A stretch of 64,000 bases of DNA, taken from Pseudomonas frederiksbergensis (lineage in GTDB: Bacteria; Pseudomonadota; Gammaproteobacteria; Pseudomonadales; Pseudomonadaceae). Every line of letters begins with the position of its first letter. The stretch's first letter is position 1. Position numbers and translations under genes: made by a program. The stretch is from positions 1 to 64,000 of the forward strand of contig NZ_MOBR01000020.1 in the NCBI RefSeq assembly GCF_003732705.1. Direction: 5' to 3'. This document shows positions 46,801 to 60,300 of the stretch, in pieces. Below the pieces are notes generated by a model. It saw only the letters and a list, made by a program, of their open reading frames with translations, ran no database searches and was not told the DNA's origin.

Positions 46801-49800
46801 AAGGTGGACCGCAAGGCGTTGCCATCGCCGGATGCCAGTCTGCTGCAATCGACTTACCTCGCGCCGCAGACCGCCACCCAGCACAAAGTGGCCGAGATCT
46901 GGCAAGCGGTGCTCAAGCTTGAGCAAGTCGGTCTGAGCGACAATTTCTTCGAACTCGGCGGCCACTCATTGCTGGTCACCCAAGTGATTTCCCGCGTGCG
47001 CCAGGCCTTGAATGTCCAGGTGCCGTTGCGCACGTTGTTCGAGCACAGCACCTTGCAGGACTTCGTCGCGGCGCTTGGCGTCGAGCCGGCCCACGCCGAG
47101 CCTGCCATGGTTGCGCTGCCACGTCAGCAACCGATGGCGCTGTCCTACGCCCAGGAACGCCAGTGGTTCCTCTGGCAATTGGAACCGACCAGCAGCGCCT
47201 ATCACGTGCCAGCGGCATTGCGCCTGCGCGGCAGCCTGGACCTGAAGGCGTTGCAGAACAGCTTCGATACGCTGATCACCCGCCACGAATCCCTGCGCAC
47301 GCGCTTCATTCAGCAGCACGAACAAATCTGGCAGCAGATCGACGCGCCATCGCCCCTGGCCCTTACGGTGCAAGAACTGGATGGCGAGATTGATGATGAT
47401 CGTCTCAAGGCACTGGTGGCCGAGGAAACCCTGGCGCTGTTCGACCTGCAACAAGGTCCGTTGCTGCGGGTCAAGTTACTGAAACTGGCCGCCGACGATC
47501 ACGTCCTGGTGCTGACCCTGCACCACATCGTTTCCGATGGTTGGTCGATGCAGGTCATGGTCGATGAACTGATCGAACTCTACGCCGGTTACAGCGCCGG
47601 GCAGCCGCGTCAACTGCCGGCCCTGGCGGTGCAATACGCTGACTACGCGGTGTGGCAACGGCAGTGGATGGAGGCCGGTGAACGGGAGCGGCAACTGGGT
47701 TACTGGACCGCGCAACTGGGCGGTGATCAACCGTTGCTGGAATTGCCGGCGGACCGTCCACGTCCGGCCGAGCAAAGCTATCGCGGCGCGCGCCAGGACA
47801 TCCCGCTGAATGCGGAACTGGCCGCTGCCCTGAAGCACGTGGCACAACGGGAAAACGTCACCCTGTTTGCGCTGTTGCTGGCGTCGTTCCAGACCTTGCT
47901 GCATCGCTACAGCGGTCAGGCCGACATCCGCGTCGGCGTGCCGGTGGCCAACCGCAACCGCCTCGAAACCGAAGGCTTGATCGGCTTCTTCGTTAACACT
48001 CAAGTGCTGAAGGCCGAGATCGACAGCCAGCAGACTTTCCGTGGTTTGCTGCAACAGGTCAAAAACACCGTGCTCGGTGCCCAGGCCCATCAGGACCTGC
48101 CGTTCGAGCAACTGGTGGATGCCCTGCAACCGGAACGCAGCCTCAGCCACAGTCCGTTGTTCCAGGTGATGCACAACCACCAGAGCCAGGCCCGTGAAGC
48201 GCGGGGCGCGGCGCGTCTGCCGCAGATCGAGATCGAAGGGCTGACCTGGGCTTCGCACACGGCCAAGTTCGACCTGACCCTCGACACTTTTGAATCCGTC
48301 GACAATGTCTGGGCCGAGCTGACCTATGCCACCGACCTGTTCGACGCCGCGACCATGGCGCGGATGGCGCAACATTGGACGAATCTGCTGAACGCCATCG
48401 TCGCCGATTGCGGTCAGCGCGTCGCCGAGTTGCCGTTGCAAGACAGCGCCGAACGCGCGGCCACGCTATTGCAGTGGAACCCGGCCGTGGCTGATTTCCC
48501 GAGCCAGCATTGCCTGCACGAGCTGATCGAAGCCCAGGCCCTGCGCGCCCCCGAAGCGATTGCCGTGACCTGTGGCGAGCAAAGTTTGAGCTATGCCGAA
48601 CTCAATGCCCGAGCCAACCCACTGGCGCACAAACTGATTGAAAACGGTGTCGGGCCGGACGTGCGCGTCGGCCTCGCGGTCGAGCGCAGCCTGGACATGC
48701 TGGTCGGTCTGCTGGCGATCCTCAAGGCCGGCGGCGCCTATGTACCGCTGGACCCGACCTATCCCGAAGAACGCCTGGCCTACATGATCAGCGACAGCGG
48801 CATTGGCCTGCTGTTGACCCAAAGCCATCTGCTCGGTCGTTTGCCGGTGCCGGATTCGGTGCGCAGCCTGATGCTGGATCAGGATCGCGACGGCCTCGAA
48901 GGCTACAGCGATGCCAATCCGCAGGTGGTCATGAGCCCGGATAACCTGGCTTACGTGATCTACACCTCCGGTTCCACCGGTCAGCCGAAGGGCACCTTGC
49001 TCGCCCATCACAACGTGTTGCGCCTGTTCGAAGCGACCCAGGACTGGTTCAGTTTCGGCCCACAAGATGTGTGGAGTTTGTTCCACTCCTACGCTTTCGA
49101 TTTCTCGGTCTGGGAAATTTTCGGCGCGCTGCTGTACGGCGGCAAACTGGTGGTGGTTCCTTATGAAGTCAGCCGTTCACCGGACGACTTCTACGCCTTG
49201 CTCTGCCGCGAAGGCGTCAGCGTACTCAACCAGACGCCGTCGGCGTTCAAGCAGTTGATGCAAGTGGCGTGCGCACCGGAACACGCCGCGCTGCAACCGT
49301 CCCTGCGTTACGTGGTGTTCGGTGGCGAGGCGCTGGAGGTCAAGAGCCTGCGCCCCTGGTTCGAGCGTTTTGGCGATCAGGCTCCGCAACTGATCAACAT
49401 GTATGGCATCACCGAAACCACGGTCCACGTGACCTACCGTCCGTTGACTATGGCCGACCTGCAACGTGACGCGAGCAGCCCGATTGGCGAGCCGATCCCG
49501 GACTTGTCCTGGTACTTGCTCGACGGTGATCTGAACCCGGTGGCCAAAGGTTGCATCGGCGAGTTGTACGTCGGTCGCGCCGGTCTGGCCCGGGGTTATC
49601 TGAACCGCACCGACCTGACCTGCCTGCGCTTTATCCCGGACCCGTTCGCCGCTGACGGCGGCCGCTTGTACCGCACCGGCGACCTGGCGCGGTATCGCGC
49701 TGACGGCGTGATCGAGTACGTCGGACGCATCGACCATCAAGTGAAGATTCGCGGTTTCCGCATTGAACTCGGCGAAATCGAAGCGCAACTGCTGGAACAA

Positions 49801-52800
49801 GGCGCCATCCGCCAAGCGGTGGTGCTGGCGCAACCGGGCCTCAGTGGTCAGCAATTGGTCGCCTGGCTGGTGCCGGCCGACGCTGGGTTGCTCGACGCCG
49901 ACCCTACCGAACAAGGCCAGTGGCGCGACAGCGTGCGGGCCACGCTCAAGGAAAACCTGCCGGATCACATGATCCCGGCGCACCTGTTGCTGCTGGCGCA
50001 ATTGCCGCTGACCGGCAACGGCAAACTCAACCGCAACGCCTTGCCATCCCCGGACGCGAGCCAGGCGCAGCAGACTTATCAGGCCCCGCAAAGCGTGCTG
50101 GAACAACGCATTGCAGCGATTTGGCAGGACGTTTTGAAGCTGCCGCAAGTGGGGCTCAACGACAACTTCTTCGAACTCGGTGGCGATTCGATCATCTCGA
50201 TCCAAGTGGTCAGCCGTGCCCGTCAACTGGGGATTCGCCTGAGCCCCAAAGACCTGTTCCAGCACCAGACCGTGCAACGTCTGGCGCTGGTGGCCCAGGT
50301 TGGTGACAGCGAGTCCGGCATCGATCAAAACGCGGTGAGCGGCGCGGCGTTGCTGTTGCCGATCCAGCAGCAGTTCTTCGACGATGAAATCCCCGAGCGT
50401 CATCACTGGAACCAGTCGGTGCTGCTCAAGCCCCGGATGGCGCTGGATGCGGAGATAGTCGAGCAGGTATTGCAGGCATTGGTGGCCCATCACGATGCCT
50501 TGCGCCTGAGCTTCACTCAGCACAACGATGGTTGGGTGGCGGAACATCAGTCGATTGAACAGCAGCAGCCGTTGCTGTGGCAGGAATCGGTCGCCGATGC
50601 GGCTGCGCTCGAAGCCTTGGGCAACCGCGCCCAGCGCAGTCTCGACCTGCAACAAGGTCAACTGCTGCGCGCCGTGTTGGCGACGTTGGCCGATGGCAGT
50701 CAGCGTCTGTTGCTGGTGATCCATCACCTGGCGGTGGATGGCGTGTCGTGGCGGATCCTGCTGGAAGACCTGCAAAACGGTTACCAGCAAGTGCTCGACG
50801 GCCAGGCCCCGAAGCTGCCGGCCAAGACCAGTGCCTTCAAGGACTGGAGCGAGCAGTTGCAGCGCTACGCCAACAGCCCGGCGCTGCAACAGGAACTGAG
50901 TTACTGGCAAGCCTGCCTGAGTGATGTGAACACTGATTTGCCGTGCCTGCGCGCCGATGCCGGCCAGCAGAATCATCTGCGGATCAACGTGCAGACCCGT
51001 CTCAACCAGAGCCTGACCCGGCAATTGCTGCAGGAAGCCCCGGCGGCGTATCGCACTCAGGTCAACGACCTGTTGCTGACCGCGTTGGCGCGGGTGATCG
51101 GGCGCTGGACCGGGCAGGCATCGACGCTGATCCAGCTCGAAGGCCATGGTCGCGAAGAGCTGTTCGATGGGGTTGATCTGACCCGCACCGTCGGTTGGTT
51201 CACCAGCCTGTTCCCGGTGCGCCTGACCCCGGCCAGTGAGCCCGGCGCAGCGATCAAGCAGATCAAGGAGCAACTGCGCTCGATCCCGAACAAGGGCATC
51301 GGTTTCGGCGCCCTGCGTCACCTCGGTGACGAGCAGGCGCAGCAATCCCTGCGTGCACTGCCGAGCCCACGGATCACCTTCAACTACCTCGGCCAGTTCG
51401 ACGGCAGTTTCGAGGGCGATGACGCGGCGCTGTTCACCCCGGCGCAAGACAACGCCGGGCTGGATCAAAGCCTTGAGGCGCCGATGGGTAACTGGCTGAC
51501 CCTCAATGGCCAGGTGTATGGCGGCGAACTGAGCGTCGGCTGGAGTTTCAGCCGCGAACGTTTCGACACGGCCACCATTGAACGTCTGGCCGAGGACTAC
51601 GCCGAGGAACTGGCGGCGCTGATCGCCCATTGCGTGACCCCGGGCGTCCAGGGCCTGACGCCGTCGGACTTCCCGTTGGCCGGCCTGACTCAGGCACAAC
51701 TCGACAGCGTGCCGGTCGCGCCGCAGCAGATCGCCGATATCTATCCGCTGTCGCCGATGCAGCAGGGCATGCTGTTCCACACCCTCTACGAACAACAGGC
51801 CGGCGACTACATCAATCAGATGTGCGTGGATGTCGAAGGCCTGAACGTCGAGCGTTTCCACGAGGCCTGGCAAGCGGCGGTGGATGCGCACGATGTGCTG
51901 CGCAGCAGTTTTGTCTGGGACGGTGAGTTCAAGCGCCCGTTGCAGGTGATTCACAAGCAATTGGCCGTGCCGTTCACCTTCCATGACTGGCGCGCCCACA
52001 GCGATGTGGCCCTGGCGCTCACCGAACTGGCGGCTGTGCAGCGTCAGCAGGGTTTTGACCTGGCGAACGCACCGTTGCTGAGCCTGACGGTGGTGCGTCT
52101 CGACACCGAGCGCTATCACCTGATCTACACCAGCCATCACATCCTGATGGACGGCTGGAGCAATTCGCAGCTGTTGGGCGAAGTGCTGCAACGCTACAGC
52201 GGCCAGGCCCCGGCGAACACGGCGGGGCGTTATCGCGACTACATCGAATGGCTGACCCGGCAAGACGCCCAGGTCACTGAAGGGTTCTGGAAAGGCCAAT
52301 TGGCCGCGTTCGAGGAACCGACCCGGTTGGCCAAGGCGCTGGTGTGGACCGGCAGCGAAGCGGGCAATACCGCCCAAGGCGAACACTTCCTGACCCTGGA
52401 CCTGGCGCAGACCGCCGGGCTCAATGCATTTGCGCGGGAACAGAAAGTCACTCTCAACACGATGGTGCAAGCCGCCTGGCTGCTGCTGTTGCAACGCTAC
52501 ACCGGCCTCGACACGGTCAGCTTCGGCGCCACGGTGTCCGGGCGTCCGGCGCAACTGGTCGGGGTCGAGCAACAGATCGGTCTGTTCATCAACACCTTGC
52601 CGGTCATCGCCAGCCCACGGGCCGAACAGCCATTGGCGCAGTGGTTGCAACAGGTGCAAGCGCAGAACCTGGCGTTGCGTGAGCAGGAACATACCGCGCT
52701 GTTCGACATCCAGCGTTGGGCCGGGCAGGGTGGCGAAGCCCTGTTCGACAACATTCTGGTGTTCGAGAACTACCCGATCTCCGAAGCCCTGCAACAAGGC

Positions 52801-55800
52801 GCGCCGCAAGACCTGCGCTTCGGTGAAGTGGGTAACTTCGAACAGACCAATTACCCGCTGACCCTGGCGGTCAACCTCGGCGCCGAGTTGTCGTTTCAAT
52901 TGAGCTACGACCGCCAGCAGTTCGATGACGCGTCGATTGAACAACTGGCCGCGCACCTCGCGCGCCTGTTGTTGCAAATGGTCGAGGCACCTGCCGCCAG
53001 TGCCGTGGGCGATCTGGCCCTGGTATCGGTTGTTCGCGAGCCGTTGGCACTGCCGACCGATGACGTGTGTGTTCAGCGTTTGTTTGAACGGCAAGCCGAG
53101 CGCACGCCGCACGCACTGGCGCTGATTTTCGACGAGCAACGCTTGAGCTACATGCAGCTGAATGCCCAGGCCAACCAATTGGCCCAGGTGCTGCTGCAAC
53201 ACGGTGTCGGCCCGGAAGTGTTGGTGGGCATCGCGGTCGAGCGTTCGACCCAGATGATCATCAGCCTGTTGGCGGTGCTCAAGGCCGGGGGCGCCTACGT
53301 GCCGCTGGATCCGGATTACCCGGCCGAGCGCCTCGGCGCGATGATCGAGGACAGTGGCCTGCGCGTGCTATTGACCCAAAGCCACCTCGCGGCGACGTTG
53401 CCAACAGCGCCGGGCGTGACCGTCCTGAGCCTGGATCAACTGGTTTATCCGGCCCAGACCGACAACCTGCCTGAGCGCAGCGCCCCGCAAAACCTCGCGT
53501 ATGTGATGTTCACTTCTGGCTCCACCGGGCGTCCGAAAGGTGTCGGCATCACCCACTCGGCGCTGACCCGTCACGCCCAGGTGGCGCTGGACTTCCTCGG
53601 CCTCACGCCGCAGGACCGTTCGCTGCAATTTGCCACGTTCAACTTCGATGCCTTCGTCGAGCAGCTTTACCCGGCGCTGATTTGCGGCGCCTCGGTGGTG
53701 CTGCGCGGGCCGGACATCTGGGACAGTGAAACCTGGTACCGCGAATTGCTCGACAAGCAGTTCAGCGTCAGCGACCTGACCACCGCTTACTGGAACATGC
53801 TGGCCAAGGACTTCGCAGCAGCCGGTCAGCGCGATTACGGCGTGCTGCGCCAAGTGATCGTCGGTGGCGAAGCCATGCCGCCGGAAGGCGTTGCGGCTTG
53901 GGGCAAGGCTGGTCTGGCTCACGTGCGCCTGCTCAACACCTACGGCCCGACCGAAACCACGGTCAGCGCCACGGTGCTCGATTGCAGCGACTACGTGTCC
54001 GGTCGCAGCCCGTTGCCGGTGAGCATGCCGATTGGTCAGGCGTTGGGCGGTCGGGCGATTCATGTGCTTGATACCCAAGGCCAACCGGCGCCGGTCGGGG
54101 TGGTCGGTGAGTTGGTGATTGGCGGTGAGTTGCTGGCGCGCGGCTACTTCCAGCGCCCGGAATTGACCGCCGAGCGCTTCATTCCCGATCCGTTCGATCC
54201 ACTGGGCGGTGGCCGGGTGTACCGCACCGGCGATCTGGCGCGTTATCGCGCCGACGGGGTGATCGAGTACGTCGGGCGTCTGGATCATCAAGTGAAGATT
54301 CGCGGTTTCCGCATCGAACTCGGTGAAATCGAAACCCATCTGCTGCAGGTTCCTGCGGTGCGTCAGGCACTGGTGGTCGCCCAACCGGGCGCCATCGGTC
54401 AGCAATTGGTCGCTTACGTGGTGTTCGACGATCCGACGCACCTCAGTGGCGATGCGTCCGCGCTGGCGGCGCTGCGCGATGACATCAAGGCGCGGCTCAA
54501 GGCCAGCCTGCCGGATTACATGGTGCCGGCCCATGTGCTGTTCCTCGAACGCCTGCCCCTGAGCCCGAATGGCAAGATCGATCGCAAGGCTTTACCGGGC
54601 GTCGATGCCAGTCTGCTGGCGTTGGACTTTGTCGCGCCAGAAGGCGAACTCGAACGGCAGATCGCCGCTGTCTGGCGAGACGTGCTGGAACTGGATCAGG
54701 TCGGCCGCGACGATCACTTCTTCGAATTGGGCGGGCATTCCCTGCTTGCCACTCAGGTGGTTTCGCGCCTGCGCAAACTCACGGATTGCACGTTGAGCCT
54801 GCGTGACCTGTTCAGCCATCCGCGCCTCAAGGACTTGGCGGCGTGGCTCGCGCAGCAGCAGGGCACGCCTGAGCCGAACGCCCACGGTGTGCTGCTCAAG
54901 GCCCACGGCACGCGGCACAGTGCACCGTTGTCACTGGTGCAGCGTCGCTTGTGGATCGCCGAGCAATTGTCCGGCGGCACCGCGGCCTATGGCATGCCGA
55001 TGGCCCTGCGCTTGCGCGGCGAGTTGTCGGTGGAACGGCTGATCGGCAGCTTCGCCGAGGTGGTGCGTCGTCACGAAGTGCTGCGCACCGCGTACACCCA
55101 GGACGATGAAGGCGACCCGATTGCGGTGATTGCCGAGCAGGTCGAACTGGATTTCCCGGTGATCGACTTGTCCGGTCTATCCCGCAGCGCCCAGGAAGAA
55201 TGGGTGGCACAAGCGGCACTGGAAAACGCGCGCACGCCGATTGATATGGAGCACGCGCCGCTGTTGCGCGGGCGGATCCTGCACCTGGGGCCGACCGAGC
55301 ACGTGATGCTGTATGCGATGCATCACATCATTTCCGACGGTTGGTCGATGGGCCTGCTGGTCAACGAGTTGGTGCAGATTTACGAGCGCACCAAGGCCGG
55401 TGACCTGAACCCGCTGCCGGCGCTGGAGGTGCAGTATTCCGACTTCGCGATCTGGCAGCAGGAGCTAGAGCAGCATGGTGTGCTGGCGCGTCAGGCCGAC
55501 TATTGGAAAACGCGACTGGCCGGCTACAACGGGCAGCTGAAATTGCCGTCGGACAACCCTCGTGGTTTGACACCGTCCTATGAGGGCGACGCGGTGCAGT
55601 TCCAGCTCACCCCGTCACTCAGCGCGGCGTTGCGCAAGGTGTCCATGGACGCGGGCGTCACGCTGTACAGCACGTTGCTGGCGTCGTTCCAGGTGTTGTT
55701 GCACCAGGTCAGCGGCGCTGCGGATGTGCTGGTCGGCGCCGACGTGGCCGGGCGTGAACAGCCGGAACTGGAGCGGCTGATCGGCTTCTTCGTCAACGTC

Positions 55801-57339
55801 TTGCCCCTGCGTTCGCAGTTCGAAACCGCCACGCCGTTCGCGACGTTCCTGGCCCAGACCCAGGAAAACCTGCTCAGCGCCATGGAGCATCAGGACCTGC
55901 CGTTCGACATGATCGTCGACGCCTCGGACGTGCCGCGCCACAAGGGCATGAACCCGCTGGTGCAGGTGTTGTTCGTGATGAATAACCTGCCGGGACGCAC
56001 CCAGGCCATGGGCGGTTTGAGCGTGGAATCGCTGCCGGCGCTGGAGACCCATTCTAAATTCGACATGGCGTTGTTCGTTGACGATGAAGAAGGGCAATTG
56101 CTGGGTAATTGGCAATTCGCCACAACCTTGTTCGGACACGAGCGCATTCAGTACCTGGTGAAGGCCTGGATAGCCCTGTTGGAACAGATCGTCGCTGATC
56201 AGGACATTCAATTGGGAGCTATCAGCATGCCAGTCGACAATTTAGCGGTGGCCGCCAAGCCTGCCGTCCCCGGACCCAAGGCCGACAAACTCGGCAAGTT
56301 CCTCAAGCGCGGTGCCGCCCCGGCGGCCAAGCCTCGGCCTGCACCGATCCGAGAATCGCTGATGGCCGCGCCACAGCCGTTCCCGCTGCTGCTGGAACCG
56401 AACGAGCCGCAGCTGGACTTGATCGAGTGGATCAACCACAACCGGCCGCTGATCGAAGAAAAACTCGCCAAACACGCCGGGATTCTGTTCCGTGGTTTCG
56501 AGCTCGATGGCATCCAGGGTTTCGAGGCGTTTGCCGAAGCGATCCAGCCGGGGCTTTACGGCCAGTACGGTGATCTGCCGAAGAAAGAGGGCGGCAAGAA
56601 CACCTACCGCTCCACGCCGTACCCGGAACGCAAGATGATCCTGTTCCACAACGAGAGCTCCCACCAGGACCGCTGGCCGCGCAAGCAGATGTTCTATTGC
56701 GAGCAAGCCGCGCTTATCGGTGGCGCTACGCCGGTGGTGGATTGCCGCTTGATGTACGAAAAACTGCCGGCGGACCTGCGCGACAAGTTCGAGGAAAAAG
56801 GCCTGCTCTACGTGCGCACCTTCACCGACAACCTCGACGTGTCCTGGCAGCACTTTTTCAAGACTGAAGACCGCGCCGAAGTCGAGGCCCGTTGCCGGGC
56901 CGGCGGCATCGAATGGCGCTGGCTCGACAACAACGAACTGCAAACCCGCACCCCGGCCCCGGCGATCATTCGTCACCCGGTGACCGGCGCCAAATCGTTC
57001 TTCAACCAGGTGCAACTGCATCACATCTACTGGCTGGAACCGGATGTGCGCGAGGACCTGCTGTCGATGTTCGGCCTCGAGCGCATGCCGCGCCATGTGT
57101 TTTACGGCGACGGCACACCGATCGAAGACGAAGTGATGCAACGCATCGGCGACTTGTACGAAGCATGCGCGGTGCGTTTCGACTGGCAAAAAGGCGACGC
57201 CATCCTGCTCGACAACATGCTGGTGGCCCACGCCCGTGACCCGTTCGAAGGCCCGCGCAAGATTGTCGTGGCCATGGGCGACATGTTCGACCGCAGCGCC
57301 CTTGAACGCGTAATGAACACCGAGGAAACCGGAGCATGA
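43804..57339 (+). CDS. NRPS 2: C-A-T-C-A-T-E-C-A-T-C with fused TauD-like aspartyl beta-hydroxylase
   Basis: A 4511-residue synthetase. Order: C4 (HHIISDG near 183), A4 (near 665), T4 (GGHS near 1052), C5 (near 1240), A5 (near 1719), T5 (GGDS near 2126), E5 (HHLAVDG near 2306), C6 (near 2778), A6 (FTSGSTG near 3236), T6 (near 3643), C7 (HHIISDG near 3840). A Pro/Ala/Lys-rich linker then leads to a TauD/SyrP-like Fe(II)/2OG hydroxylase (about 4195-4505; HNESSH near 4282, distal His in VAHAR near 4476). Codes: A4 DILQLGLIW (Gly), A5 DFWNVGMVH (Thr, then epimerised), A6 DAEDIGTVS (acidic pocket, so Lys/Orn/Arg-like). C7 has no A or T after it in this protein; its acceptor is the Asp module of NRPS 3, overlapping by ATGA. 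Confidence 0.92.
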
Positions 57340-60300
57340 ACGAGGTATCGATGGACCAGCAGGACTTGGGTTACGCCTTGACGCCTGAACAGCAATTGTT
57401 GCTGGAACAGTTGCCCAAGGCCCCGGCCTGCGGTGATGCGCTGCGTTTCCTGGAGGTCGGGATCAACGGCGCTCTCGATCCGCAGCGTGTGCAACGGGCG
57501 CTCGATGCCTTGCTGGCACAGCAACCGATGTTGGTCGCGCGGCTGGGTAAAGCGGCGGGTTTGCATGGCCTTCGGCAGTTCGTCGGGGGCGCCGAGCGCT
57601 TCCCGCTGACCGTGCAGGCGCGGGTCGAAACCCCGGCCGGTATTCAGGCTCAGCTTCGCGAATGGGCGGAGCGTTCTTTTGTCGTCGCAGAATCCGAAGG
57701 CGCGCAAGCGGTGCTTTTTCGTCTGGCCGATGATCAATGGCAACTGGTGTTGGGCCTGGCCCGGCACAGTCTCGATGAAAGCGGCGTGCGCTTGCTGTAT
57801 CAGCAGTTGGTGCAGGCCTATGAACAACAGGCAACGGCGGACGACGAAGAGCGCGGTGAATTCACCCAGTACCTGGAATGGCGCAGTGAAGTGGTGCTGG
57901 ACGAGGACGCGGCCGGCGCGCGCATCTACTGGCAGGAACACTTGCAAGGCGCGGAGCCTGATCTGAGTACGCCGTGGCTGGCCTATCGCGATCCGGCCCC
58001 GGCATTGTCGTCGGCCAGTGCCTCGCTGACGGTCGCCCTCGAACCCGGTTTGCAACAGTTGGCCGGTGCTTTGGAGCAACCGCCGAGCGTAGTGCTGCAA
58101 GCCGCGTGGTGGTTGCTGCTGGGACGCCTGAGCGGGCATGAGCAGGTGCTGGTCGGTGTGCGACATGACAGCCGCGAAGATTACGAATACTTCAGCGATG
58201 CCGTGGGCGTGTTCGCGAAAACCCTGCCGCTGAACCTGTCGCTGACGGCGAATGCAGCGTTCAGCACGTGGGTGACCGAGTTGGCGGCGCGTCTGGATGA
58301 GCACCGCACCTGGCAGGAATACTGGTCGCCTGAACTGGCCCCGGTGGCAGCTCGCCCGGCGTATGGTTTTGCGGTTTGCCGGGCCACTCAGGCCGTGACC
58401 TCCGCTGATCTGCAATGGACCCCGCGTTCGACAGTGCGCGAAGCGCTGTTTGAATTGATGCTTGAACTGGAAACGGACGAGGCGGGCAGCGCCCAAGCGC
58501 TTCACCTGCATTACAACCCGTCCCGCTATTCGGTTCAGGCGATGGAAGGATTATTGGCGCAGTTGCGGGTATTGCTCGCCAACATCGTCGCCAATGTTCA
58601 CGCCGAACTCGGCCAACTGAGCGTATTGGCGGCCGCCGAGCAACAGCGTTTGCTCTCGATCAACCCGCCCGTGCAGGCGTTGGCCGATGGTCGATTCCTG
58701 CCGCAGCGGATAGAGGATTTTGCCCGGACCACGCCGGACTCCATTGCCCTGACTGACGGCGATCAACGCCTGAGTTACGGGCAATTGCAGGCTAACGTCG
58801 AGGCGTTGGCCCAGGCACTGAAAGCCCAAGGCCTGGCACCGGGCGCAATCGTCGCGCTGGCCTTGCCGCGTTCGGCGGAGCTGGTCGTTGCCATGCTCGC
58901 AGCCTGGCGCATCGGCGCGGCGTACCTGCCACTGGACCCGCAATGGCCGCAGGCCCGTCAGGCCTTGATGCTGGAACAGGCCGGCGCTGCGTTGCTGCTG
59001 GTGGACGCCGCGCACATCGCGCAATGGCACGATCATCCGTTGCCCCTGGCGACCGTGGACCGCGTGCTGCAATCGGCTCCGGCGATCACGTCGGCCATCG
59101 CGTTCGAAACACAGGGCGATCACGCGGCGTACGTGCTGTTCACCTCCGGCTCCACCGGTGTGCCGAAAGGCGTGGTGATCGAGCATCAACAATTGCTCAA
59201 CTACACCGCTCACGTCAGTCAGGCGTTGGCGCTGGAGCAGTGCAAGCAGTTCGGCTTCACCTCCACGGTGGCGGCGGACCTGGGGAACACCGCGCTGTTC
59301 GGCGCTTTGTTCAACGGCGCAACGCTGCATGTGGCCAGTGATGAGCAGATGCAGGACGGCAGTTTGTTTGCCGAATTCCTGCAACAGCAGGCGATTGATT
59401 GCCTGAAGATCGTGCCGTCGCACCTGGCCGCACTGCTCGACAGCGAGCGCGCGCAACTGCCGCGAACGCTGGTTCTGGGCGGCGAGCCGATTGCTCCGGC
59501 ATTGGTGCAACGGATCGCCGGTTTGCGCAGCGATTGCCGGGTGTTCAATCACTACGGCCCGACCGAGGCCACGGTGGGTGTGCTGGTTCATCCGCTGCGC
59601 CTTGATGTGGCGGTGCCGGACGCCGGCGTGCTGTCCCAGGTGTTGGGCAACAATCAGGTGTTTGTCCTCGACGACCACCTGCAACTGGCGCCGGTGGGTG
59701 TGCTGGGCGAGTTGTACATCAGTGGCGCGCAGTTGTGCCGTGGCTATGTAAATGTCGAGGCCGATTCGGACGTGTTTATTCAGAACCCGTTCAATCCTGA
59801 CGAACGTCTGTACCGCACCGGCGACCTGGCGCGCTATCGCCCGGATCTGGCGATTGCATTGCACGGTCGGCGCGATCAGCAAGTCAAGGTGCGGGGTTTC
59901 CGCATCGAACTGGCCGAGATCGAAGCCGAGTTGCTGCGTCTGCCGCAGGTCGCCCAGGCGTTGGTGTTGCCGGGTCAGACCGCGCAAGACGGGATGCTCG
60001 CGTTCATCGTCGCGCATGAGGTGGCTTCGGCGATGGTGCTGGATGCCGTTCGCGATGAGCTGGCGCTGCGTTTGCCTAGCGTGATGCTGCCGCAGCACTT
60101 GAAGTTGATCGAGCGCTTCCCGCGACTGGCCAACGGCAAGGTTGACCGCAAGGCGTTGCAACAACTCGCGGCCACCTCGACTGACGATGAAGGCCAGCAG
60201 CCTCGCGATGCGCTTGAGCAATTGCTGGTAACGCGCATGGCGCAGTTGCTGGGGGTTGAGCGTCTGGGCATCGACCACGACTTTTTCGCCGCCGGGGGCC

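Noticed and set aside
57340..58660. NRPS 3 N-terminal domain as a mutated, dead condensation domain (pseudogene decay).
   Set aside because: The rest of the protein is intact, a functional C domain lies at the end of NRPS 2, and a hydroxylase is fused there. An interface domain explains the missing HHxxxDG better than decay.
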